Assembly: GCA_020975405.1 (NCBI GenBank)
Contig: JAIOWQ010000002.1
Location: forward strand, 4,402,001-4,466,000
Length of the DNA: 64,000 bases
Origin: Keithomyces neogunnii
Taxonomy: Eukaryota; Ascomycota; Sordariomycetes; Hypocreales; Clavicipitaceae
Direction of reading: 5' to 3'
Numbering within the stretch: position 1 is the stretch's first letter; each line of letters starts with the position of its first letter. A program made the position numbers and the translations under genes. This document shows positions 22,155 through 30,593 of this stretch, piece by piece. The notes beneath the pieces are model-generated. The model did no database searches, was not told where the DNA came from, and saw only the letters and a program-made list of their open reading frames with translations.

Positions 22155-22490
22155 AAATCGAGCCCTTTTCAATCGAGCAAATCGAGCCCTTTTCAATCGA
22201 GCAAATCGAGCCCTTTTCAATCGAGCAAATCGAGCCCTTTTCAATCGAGCAAATCGAGCCCTTTTCAATCGAGCAAATCGAGCCCTTTTCAATCGAGCAA
22301 ATCGAGCCCTTTTCAATCGAGCAAATCGAGCCCTTTTCAATCGAGCAAATCGAGCCCTTTTCAATCGAGCAAATCGAGCCCTTTTCAATCGAGCAAATCG
22401 AGCCCTTTTCAATCGAGCAAATCGAGCCCTTTTCAATCGAGCAAATCGAGCCCTTTTCAATCGAGCAAATCGAGCCCTTCAAATCGAGCC
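22155..22490. repeat. 24-bp minisatellite, about 13 copies
   Basis: Unit CAAATCGAGCCCTTTTCAAT followed by CGAG, repeated about 13 times with virtually no divergence. Near-identity of copies indicates recent expansion or active homogenisation. Confidence 0.95.
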
Positions 22491-22500
22491 CGCTGCAGGC

Positions 22501-22548
22501 GGCCCCCGGCAGGGCTCCCAGAGGGCCCCCGGAGGGGAAAAAACACAT
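22501..22548. repeat. GC-rich direct module, right copy
   Basis: Right-hand counterpart of the module at 21991-22026; it has an extra CTCCCAGAGGG insertion but the same GGGGAAAAAACACA end. Confidence 0.7.
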
Positions 22549-22572
22549 ACTACTTTATATTTAGTAAAAAAT

Positions 22573-22649
22573 TTAAAATAGCCTGGCTACCGCCGCTTTG
22601 CCTGCGCCTAGGATACCGACGAAGTCGGCAGCATCCCAGGCTATTTTAA
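22573..22649. repeat. Foldback with 14-bp perfect arms
   Basis: TTAAAATAGCCTGG at the left and its exact reverse complement at the right enclose about 49 bp. That interior includes GCCGCTTTGCCTG, a motif also in the palindrome near 21650 and at about 21730. Confidence 0.8.
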
Positions 22650-23256
22650 TTATCTCGGTAGGCAGGCGCTAGCAGCAGTTGGGGCCATTGTAGTATCATA
22701 AAATACTGAAAGGAGTATGCATTGGGTTTTTCTACTACCAGGCATGTATCATATTCGGAAATATGAGGCAGAACCCCTGCTGTTTGTAGAGCAGTCCTGG
22801 CCCAAGTGCGAATGTCGTCCCCGTGCGGCATAACTACAATGAATCACGCCCAACACTTAGAATAGCCATGGCGTAAGTAAATTGGATGTGTCAGGCATAC
22901 ACGCACGTGCACCTAGCAACAGTGACAGAAATCAAAGAGTCCAAATGCAAGTGATAAACACGATGGCTGCGTATTCGTGCCTAGTTCAACAAACGAAACC
23001 CTTGCGCCGAAACACTTCTTCAACAACACCACTGGAGTGCCCCCAAGATGTCTTCACGTAGGGGAAATCACCAAGTTGCCGCTCACGGTTTGGCTGGCGT
23101 CAAGGAGTTGTTCCTGGGCCAAAAAAAGCTGCATGTGTCGGCCACTCCGTTGCTTGTTCGCTGCAACCATGAGAACAAATTCTTGTTTTTAACCTGGTTC
23201 AAGCGCATCGGTTCACCGTCAAAGGGTCGCCCAATGTCAGGCATCCGTCTGTTAAC

Positions 23257-23265
23257 TATAAAATA
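23257..23265 (+). promoter_or_regulatory. TATA box of the pseudokinase-like ORF
   Basis: TATAAAATA only about 30 bp before the first ATG. Transcription could start so close to that ATG that the second in-frame ATG (23352, CACCATGG context) is used instead. Confidence 0.4.
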
Positions 23266-23294
23266 CCGCCTGCCTACCTCATCTCGAGGTTACC

Positions 23295-24542
23295 ATGGTC
23301 TCAAGCAACATCACACTCAACAAACAGCAGCACGAGAAAAACCAAGACACCATGGAGAAAACGAGCGAGATAGGGCTCTTTTCCCTGTACGGCGGAAGCC
23401 CCAAAGACCACAAGGCCGGAGCGATCGTGGTTCTGGAGGTTGGCGGCCGGCTCGCAGCCGTGTCCATTATGCCCCTTGAAAAGAAGCACGACAGCAGCGA
23501 TGGCTTAATCGACCGCCTGTTCAAGAAGCGCGACACCCGCGATGGCTTAATCGAGCAGGTGCTCGAGAAGCTTGAGGCGACTACCGATGACAAGCTCAGC
23601 ATCGAAGAGTACAGGAAAAACATCGAGTACGTTGTTAAAGCCATCACAGAGGCTAATGAAAGCGTCGGTGGCAATGTTATCGTAAACACCATCAAAGCGT
23701 CGCCTGCCCCCGAACCTCGCGAAGAGAAGCTGCCAGGTGCGATTACCTCGCCCTACGTCTGGTTCAAGCTCGTCGAGAACAAGGAGGGCCCCGGAAGCAT
23801 CCAACACATGCAGAACAACAACGAGATACAGGCTCGGACTTGCCTCTTGTCCACCAATGACAAGCGCGCCAAGCGCGAATTCAAACCTCATAACATAGAC
23901 AACCTTTATGAGTTCACCATGGACAAGTTTTCGATCCGTTTCGCCGACGCCAAACTTGGTCACTACAATGGTTATGCTACTATCCCAACGCACAACAGTC
24001 GGCCAGTCCAGCTCCTAATCAACCTCAAGCATCCTCACGATCTTGACACTCACATGACGCGACAGCTGAAAAATCATCATCTAATATACGAGTATTGGGG
24101 GACCAAGCTGCCCGACTTTGTCCGGTTGCCGAAGCTCCTGGGCCACGTTTATGACGCGCAACGTGTGGTTGGGTTCGCGCAAATGCTGGTATCGCCGCCG
24201 AGGGGTAGAGTGGTTCGTATCGATGAAGCTTCGGATGCATTGAAGAACAAGTGGTCTAGGCAGATCTTTCAAGCGCTGCTTGCCCTTTACTTTGCAGGAG
24301 TGCGCTGCGGTGAAGTCAGGCGCGGTGACGTCGTAATCGACGATGACGCCGATGACGCCAATGCATGGTTGGTCAATCTTGGGCCCAAGTACGAAAGCTT
24401 GTGCCCACAGGTTGCGATGTTGCAGGCACACGAGGCCTTCACAACAATGCTGGGACTGGACCCAGAGAAACGTGATGACTTTAGCTGGTTCAGGGTGTGT
24501 GCCAAAGAACACAAGCACGAAGAGGGGTGCTTGTCTCATTAG
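23295..24542 (+). CDS. Orphan protein with a degenerate protein-kinase-like C-terminal part
   Basis: Single-exon 415-aa ORF; ATG at 23295, with a second good start at 23352. Codon use looks genuinely coding. The N-terminal half is not recognised; it has two near-repeats, DGLIDRLFKKRDTR and DGLIEQVLEKLEAT. In the C-terminal half, VVGFAQMLVSPPRGRV resembles a kinase hinge, IFQALLALYFAGVRCGEVRR the helix E plus catalytic-loop region, and GDVVIDDDADDANAWLVNLG the stretch from catalytic loop to DFG. The HRD is replaced by CGE and DFG by NLG, so phosphotransfer is unlikely; it would be a pseudokinase, if kinase-derived at all. It sits alone next to a repeat island between housekeeping genes, which suggests a lineage-specific gene. 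The kinase-fold reading is tentative. Confidence 0.6.
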   Translation: MVSSNITLNKQQHEKNQDTMEKTSEIGLFSLYGGSPKDHKAGAIVVLEVGGRLAAVSIMPLEKKHDSSDGLIDRLFKKRDTRDGLIEQVLEKLEATTDDKLSIEEYRKNIEYVVKAITEANESVGGNVIVNTIKASPAPEPREEKLPGAITSPYVWFKLVENKEGPGSIQHMQNNNEIQARTCLLSTNDKRAKREFKPHNIDNLYEFTMDKFSIRFADAKLGHYNGYATIPTHNSRPVQLLINLKHPHDLDTHMTRQLKNHHLIYEYWGTKLPDFVRLPKLLGHVYDAQRVVGFAQMLVSPPRGRVVRIDEASDALKNKWSRQIFQALLALYFAGVRCGEVRRGDVVIDDDADDANAWLVNLGPKYESLCPQVAMLQAHEAFTTMLGLDPEKRDDFSWFRVCAKEHKHEEGCLSH

Positions 24543-25185
24543 ATTGTCTCGTCTTAGCCACTCTCCATATACACCGTATGAAAACTCAGCTTTGATAAAA
24601 ACAAAAAACAAAAATACATCCGGCCGCCACCTTTTGTGCGGGCGAAATGCGCTCTTGCCTATCTCCGTGATCAAACCATGACAGCTGTAAACAGTGGCCC
24701 CGTTGGAACTTATCAACTGGCAGCGGCCAAGATTGTGTGTCCTGCCAGCAGTCAGGTTTCAAAGCGCGCTGCTCTGCCGAGACAATCAACTCTTCCGCTC
24801 CCTCGAATGAGGCTTTTTTCACCATCTTTAGGCAACCTCTCTCTGCACCACCGTCCATACCGTCAATATCGTCAATACCGTCTTTGTATTACTGTATTGC
24901 ACATGCAAATAACATGCTGAGTGACTGCGCTGTGGTTACCCAAGAGCTTGCAACAGTCCATGGCGTCCACAACCATCCGTGACGCCTTCTCATGCCAGAT
25001 TCATACCATACAAAATAAAATAAAAACACCATATGAAATCGAGCAAGCAGTAACCCCCATTCCCTACCATCATCACCCGTAGCCAAAGACGGTCAAGTCT
25101 ATGAAAAAAAAAAAAAAAGCCCCGCCGATAACGCCGCGAGGAGGACGCACGCTTCACCTAATCAAACAAGGCACTCAAAGATTCC
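24543..25185. other. Convergent 3' flanks, no gene seen
   Basis: Space between the pseudokinase-like ORF and the cyclin gene. Holds short TACCGTC(A)ATA repeats near 24858-24890 and an A run of about 15 at 25104. Confidence 0.55.
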
Positions 25186-26570
25186 CTAATCCTCCACCAA
25201 CTCGCCTTCGTCCTCGGATACCTTGGCACGCTTTTCGGCTCTTTCGCCATCGGCCGCCGGGTCGAGCTCTGCGTCCTTCCTCTTGAGAGGTGACTCTGCC
25301 GTGCTCGTTTCACGCCTTTCCACCCCATTGGCCCTCGGCACCGGGCTTCTGCTCCGACTGGCTCTGTCCAACTCCCTGGGCGTGCCATTTGAAGAGAGCG
25401 TGTCCGCCTGGCTCAGCATCGTATCCGCACGCCTTCGCGTGTTCTCCAAGTCAAATGCAGGTGACGGCAGCGACGGGTTCTGCTTTCTAAGCGGGTTCTC
25501 CGTGTAGAACTGGCGCATCACTTCAATGGCATTGACGCAGCGATCCTCGTCCCCATTCAAGTACCGCCACCACGGCTCGCCATTTATGTCATCGATTTGC
25601 TGATGAGTATGGACACTGGCGAAAAAAATGGCGCTAATCGCTACATCCCGGGCCTCGATCAACAAGGGAATCGACGTTAGGCAGGCGTCGTTGCAGAAAG
25701 CCCAGGCCGCCTGTCTGAGATTTTTGTTATGGACAATGTCAAGCTGGCCAAGAAGTTCGAAAAGGTGGCGGTATGGATTATCAATCATGAGGTCAAACGT
25801 TAATTGCTCGAGCATGATTTCTTCGTAGGTCAGAATGCTGTCACGCCACCTCCAGTATTCTTTGCTCTGTTCGTCAATGACGAGTTTTGCGTTCTTCTGA
25901 GCCACCTTGGCAACAGCGATGATGATGTCCTTGGTTTTCCGGCAGTTTTCTTCCACCTTGTTGGCAAGGAAGAGCGCCGTGGCAGCAATATTCTGCATTC
26001 TCACCGTTAGCCCGAGGGGAACCCAAAAAATCCATCCAACGGCTTGCCCTTGTCGCTCAAACTTCTCAAGTCGAGAGTCAAGAGAGGGGAAAAAGAACAT
26101 ACGTAGTGATGTATCCCGCCCTTCTCCTGCACCATGCTGAAGCGCATAAAAAATCTGTGAAAGAACACCCCGGCAACCCACAGCGTGATTTGAGGCAAGT
26201 CGAGCATCACGCCAGCCTGGTAGATGAAATTTACACCCTTTGCCCTCCGGAGTCTTTCCTCAGGGGGTGGTATTCCATCAACGATGCTGGGCGTGCTTTG
26301 AACCTCGACTGACGTGAAGGACCACTGGTTCGCCGCGGAAGCCGGGCCATTGTGGCCTGATCGTGACGGCGACGGTTCGCTCGATTGAGACTGCGTCTGG
26401 TGCCGCGGGGGGGACGTTCGCGCACTATACTGGGGAGGCGTTGGAGCTGCGGGGGGGACTTCTCGTCGAGACACGGGAGACCGCGATGGTCCATCGGCTC
26501 GAGAGCCTGCAGAGACAACAGGCGGTTGATAGCCTTCGCGAGGCGGGCGGTATCGGTCTATACTGGCCAT
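25186..26570 (-). CDS. Cyclin T/K-type cyclin (Pch1-like, P-TEFb partner)
   Basis: Two exons, 26103-26570 and 25186-25992, giving 424 aa. The 110-bp intron has GTATGT..ATGCAG ends and interrupts the first cyclin box in phase 0 after GGIHHY. Start is ATG 26570 (MASIDRYRPPREG). A Ser/Pro-rich N-terminus is followed by the cyclin core: ERLRRAKGVNFIYQAG, LWVAGVFFHRFFMRFSMV, ATALFLANKVEENCRKT, LTYEEIMLEQLTFDLMI and a second box with ARDVAISAIFFASV. The tail is Ser/Arg/Glu-rich with a nuclear-type basic KRAEKRAKV-like end. C-type cyclins of this kind pair with Cdk9-like kinases and phosphorylate the RNA polymerase II CTD and Spt5. Cyclin T versus K cannot be settled here; fungi usually have one such gene. 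Confidence 0.88.
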
Positions 26571-27057
26571 GTCCGGCAATTTTTACGTCGGTTTGGCAAT
26601 GGACATGAAGAGGCGATCTAGGGAAACCATGGATAATGGGATGAACTCTGGTGTGCGTTTGAGATGAGGTTGCAGGGGCGATCGGCTATGTGGTGTTGTG
26701 GAGGGACATGGTTGATGTCAAGGTCAATTATGGGTCACTTTGCAGACAAGGTGCTGCACTGCTGCTATGGATCCTATCAGCGCCGTTAGGCTCAGGCCCT
26801 TAGTCAGCCAACCCATGCCACCAACCTGCCCTGCCAGGCCGGGTCAACTACCGAGCGACTCCATCTTGACAGCCAAGACAGCGCTCCCATTGGGCTCTCG
26901 GCTAGATATATGCCAGAACTCAATTTCAGCGGCAGTGATGGGTTGTAACACATTGCATGCACCGAGCTCAATACGGAGTAGAGGGTATCATATGGTCTAT
27001 TGTTTTCCTGTAGGCACACTGTAGGCACACTGTAGGCGCAATCTTCTCCGCGACCCT
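26571..27057. other. Cyclin promoter and PRP4 3' flank
   Basis: No gene seen. Contains TACGGAGTA at 26972-26980 and three TGTAGGCAC-type repeats at about 27010-27037. Confidence 0.55.
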
Positions 27058-28614
27058 CTACAGGGGCTCACTGTCATTTCGACCCCAAAGCTTGACGGTT
27101 CGATCATGACCGCCGCTCACAATCCACCTGCCATCTCTGCTATAGTCTACACTTGCAACCGGGCCCGTGTGCCCGCTCAGCGTTTGTATCAAAGTCCAGT
27201 CATCTGCTGAGAAGATTTTGACGTTTTTATCGAACCCACTGGACACGAAAAAGGTGCCAGACTTTTTGGGAATCTGTGCTCCTTTTTCGTCCAGGCCAGG
27301 TGGAACTCCAACAAGAGGATCGTCGAGGCCTTTGAACCATCGCATGTCTGAGACGGCGCTGGTGTGGGCGCCAATACCCCCCGTTCTTTGGACCTTGCGG
27401 ACATCCCAGCATTTGATCCAGCCATCGGCAGATCCAGACAGTACACGATGGCCGTCGGAACTCCAGTCGAGCGCATGGATAGGCTTGATGTGGCCGTCTA
27501 AATGGCCATCTAGGATCATTACGGTTCGCCCTGATCGCAAGTCCCATATACGGCCGATGCTGTCCAGTCCGGCGGTAGCCAGGAGGGAACCGTCGGTGTT
27601 GAAGCTCAGGGCATATACACCTCTTGAATGGCCTTCCTGCAGGAGCACTTCGGCGGTGCTCTCGACATCCCATAGCCTCCACGATGTGTCCTCAGATGCT
27701 GAGGCGAGATAGCGACCAGAGGGGTGGAACTCAACACGGCAGACACGCTGCGAGTGTCCCTGCAATGTCGACAAGGGGGTATCTTGATTCAGCGACCACA
27801 GCTGCACGAGTCCCTCTGCGCCGCCGGAAGCCAGGTTCAAAGTGTCTGGCGACACTCCTTTTTCTGGAAGCGTCGCCCCCGGAAACCAAGACAGACCGCT
27901 GACTTTGTTTGTGTGGCCGCGAAGATTCATCTTCTCAGTCAAGTTTGGAATCTCGACCAACTTGATCTGGCCGCCCCAGTTACCCACGGCCACTACTTCC
28001 CCGCTGGGCGATATTCTCGTCATGCTAATGTGCCTCTCGCCAACAGTCTGACTGCCTTGTAGTTCGAACGCTTGTAGCCTCTCCTTGATTTGCTTTCGGA
28101 ACTTGACGTGGGTTCGTAAGGAGATGGTGGCCTCCTGCTTCTGAAAGGCGACCCTTTGCTTGGCCCGAGGTAGGGAGTATTCGGCCATGTTGATTCTGGC
28201 CTTGAGAAGCTTCTCGCCTCCTCTTGAGTAGAATTCTTCTTCCTGCTCCTCTGCCTCATCTTCTGCGGGGACATCTTCCATGGTAATGTCGCCATTTTCT
28301 AGACCAGTAAGTTCGGCTTGGATCGTCATCAGCTCTCGTAACCTGTCACGACGATCGCCGGGTCTTTCTCCGAATAAGGTGACGGGCTCTCCCATTTCTC
28401 TGAGCTTTGCCCGCACGCGACCATCGTCGGTTGGAACGGCGATTGTGGCGGCCAGACGTTTTCTGTTGAACTGGTTCAATATGGCCGAAGTCTTTTCGGG
28501 AGGCGCGCCCGCCCCCATGGGTATATCGTAGTCTCCATCATCCTTTAGGTCTTCCAGCGCGATTCCTGCAGGAGAAATGGCTTCCTCGACATAGGCTTGC
28601 CGCGATGGATGCAT
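27058..28614 (-). CDS. PRP4: U4/U6 snRNP protein PRP4 (WD40)
   Basis: 518 aa, single exon; ATG at 28614 (MHPSRQAYVEEAIS) is preferred to an in-frame ATG ten codons upstream. N-terminal half: the SFM motif (VRAKLREMGEPVTLFGE, about 80-96), which binds the U4/U6 snRNA-associated machinery, and a helical region (RINMAEYSLPRAKQRV). C-terminal half: a seven-bladed WD40 propeller with blades ending ASGGAEGLVQLWSL, ASASEDTSWRLWDV, ATAGLDSIGRIWDL, LSGSADGWIKCWDV, VSSGFDKNVKIFSA and VSGGHDRTVKLWGR. PRP4 (hPrp4/60K) with PRP3 stabilises the U4/U6 di-snRNP. Length matches human PRPF4 (522 aa). It is divergent from the psk1-like kinase, separated by almost 2 kb. Confidence 0.95.
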   Translation of the reverse strand: MHPSRQAYVEEAISPAGIALEDLKDDGDYDIPMGAGAPPEKTSAILNQFNRKRLAATIAVPTDDGRVRAKLREMGEPVTLFGERPGDRRDRLRELMTIQAELTGLENGDITMEDVPAEDEAEEQEEEFYSRGGEKLLKARINMAEYSLPRAKQRVAFQKQEATISLRTHVKFRKQIKERLQAFELQGSQTVGERHISMTRISPSGEVVAVGNWGGQIKLVEIPNLTEKMNLRGHTNKVSGLSWFPGATLPEKGVSPDTLNLASGGAEGLVQLWSLNQDTPLSTLQGHSQRVCRVEFHPSGRYLASASEDTSWRLWDVESTAEVLLQEGHSRGVYALSFNTDGSLLATAGLDSIGRIWDLRSGRTVMILDGHLDGHIKPIHALDWSSDGHRVLSGSADGWIKCWDVRKVQRTGGIGAHTSAVSDMRWFKGLDDPLVGVPPGLDEKGAQIPKKSGTFFVSSGFDKNVKIFSADDWTLIQTLSGHTGPVASVDYSRDGRWIVSGGHDRTVKLWGRNDSEPL

Positions 28615-30593
28615 CGTGGCGGTAGTTGCTTTGGCCAAGGACAAGCCGTGTGCTGGAGGTTTAGAGAGATGGAGGGGGAGAGGAGAGGGCTGGCGGGGGG
28701 GTCGCAGGGGCTTTGACGCAGCGCGAGCAGCAGGCTGCGTTGGCTATGGATATCAGCCTATGAGGGAGTTCTACCACGATGGCATTGACACATGCCGCGA
28801 GTTGAAGCTGGTGAAGTTGGTGGTGTTGGAGTTTGAGAGGTTCCAAAAATTAAGTGGCAGCATGAGGCGTCAGTGGAGCCCGCCTGTCCCAGGCAGGTAC
28901 CTGCTTTTTTTTATAACGCGCACCGCAAGCTCCCGTGCATAAAGTAAGCAGCAGATTGAAGGATTGCTACCAGAAGACTCCCAAGAGTCTTGCAACTTGG
29001 AAGAGAGGATCGAAATGGACGCATGGTATGTTGAGGCAATACATTTTCTATTTCACGTGACCTCGCGTTCAACTACGTCCAATATTCTCACACTCCCCCA
29101 GCTCCAGCCTGCCTACCTCCCTACTTTAGGTACTTAGGTACCTACTGTAGGTAGGTGAAGTGAGCAGCACATGCACCAAGAAGCCCCAATGGAGTACCAA
29201 CCGACAGACAGAACCACCAGCTACAGACACCAGCTACAGACGCGACAGGCCGTGCAGTCGCCCCCTCTGATTTAACCATCCAGAGAGCTTTGGGTGAGCT
29301 GACGAGATGCTGGCGCTTCAGGATCAGCAACAGGGCCTGGTTCCATGGCAACCGAGACCACGATCAATCCTCGGGCGTCACACCTCGTGCAGATACGCTG
29401 AATTAGCAGTCTGACGGGGAAAGCGGCCAACACGTGCTGGTCCAAAGTCATTTGCCGCACCAACATGACTGGCTCGACAAAGCTTTCGGTCCGGTTGGGG
29501 CCGTGGTTTTCTTTGATGATGAAGATGCAGACACCAGTTCAGAGTTAATCAAGTACGTAATAGGTGTTCAGCGCCTGTGCATGTTTCCTTCACAGGCTAG
29601 CAAACAAATATTGTCAATTCTGTGGCGATGCGAGACAAGCACTGCCAGGACTCAACCCTCAGTTCTCGGGCACCTCGGGCCTTAGTCAGCTCGACTACAA
29701 GACACAACTGGACGCTGGTGGTGGTCGCAAAGGCCTGCCGTGCTTCACCAGATGGATGGTTGACTGGCCGCCCCACTGGGCGACGGCTACACCCCCCACT
29801 GTAGATGCCCCCAGGGGCCCCCCCGGTGCCACTATTGACTTGGAGACTTGGAGGCAAACCACTAACTGGGAGTGTATTAGAAGGCAACCATGGCGGGGAA
29901 GCGCAAGAAGAAGAAGAAGAGGAGGAGGAGGAGGAGGAAGAGGAAGAAGAAGGGGCAAAAAAGGAAGGACAAGAAAAATACAATCCCAAGTCAACACCCA
30001 TGCGCTCTGCCATGCTCAAGACAAAGCATTTTATTGTCTGGTGTTTTTCTTTTGTCTTTTGGTCACCCCGCTGGCTGCATTGTCTGACGGGGTGCCCTGG
30101 CCTTCCTATTCACTAGTGTCCACCAAGTTCGCACAGTCTGGTCTGGTACCACCAGTCAGTATCAATTTTTTTTTTTTTAAAGCCATTTGTCCACCTCCCT
30201 TGTTCCTTCCCTCTCTCTCCCTTTGCCCTCAGCAACATTAGGGGAACACCACGACCCGAATCACCCGCCAAACCAATATCGAAGCCCGCCCGCAAGCTAT
30301 TGCCCAATGCATATTCAAAAGCCTTTCCATATGCGAACCTCATTCTTCAAGTACCAGATGCGCGTTGTGAGCCACTACGACGAGATCGACCTTCCATTCA
30401 TCACGGAGCAGCGTGCCGACCCGGAGCGACGCCGGGGCACCACCTGAGCGCGCTCATCTCCGCCTTCTGAAGCCTTGCGGCATAGAGAAACATAGAGCGA
30501 TATAGAGCGACATAGAGACACGTCCTCGTTTTGGAGGACCATCGCTTGGGCGCCTGACTGGACGAGATTTCCCCTCCATTCGCGGTGCCAAGA
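28615..30593. other. Divergent promoter region and probable long leader of the S6K-like kinase
   Basis: No gene seen. Holds a TAGGTACTTAGGTACC tract (29120-29158), a GAA/GAG microsatellite (about 29900-29960), a T run at 30165, and four imperfect CATAGAG(A/C)-type repeats (30480-30525) just before the kinase start. The ORF at 29564-30241 is a by-product of the GAA repeat. Confidence 0.55.

Larger units (their letters stand above)
21388..23294. other. Repeat island between U2 and the pseudokinase-like gene
   Basis: Contains the U2 promoter, a perfect palindrome AGGCAAAGCGCCGCTTTGCCT near 21643-21663, 14-, 21- and 24-bp tandem arrays, two direct GC-rich modules and a foldback, listed separately. 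Open frames in the arrays exist only because 21 and 24 are multiples of three. A 61-codon minus-strand ORF at 22646-22831 has no recognisable domain. Confidence 0.7.

Noticed and set aside
21829..22490. Possible CRISPR-like array
   Set aside because: Units are contiguous with no unique spacers, and the genome is eukaryotic.
22088..22564. Open frames of 117-158 codons through the 24-bp array on both strands
   Set aside because: The unit length is a multiple of three, so any frame lacking a stop in one unit stays open; identical periodic peptides on both strands show they are artefacts.
29564..30241. 225-codon plus-strand ORF with Arg/Gly/Lys run
   Set aside because: Driven by a GAA/GAG microsatellite; no domain and no codon bias outside the repeat.
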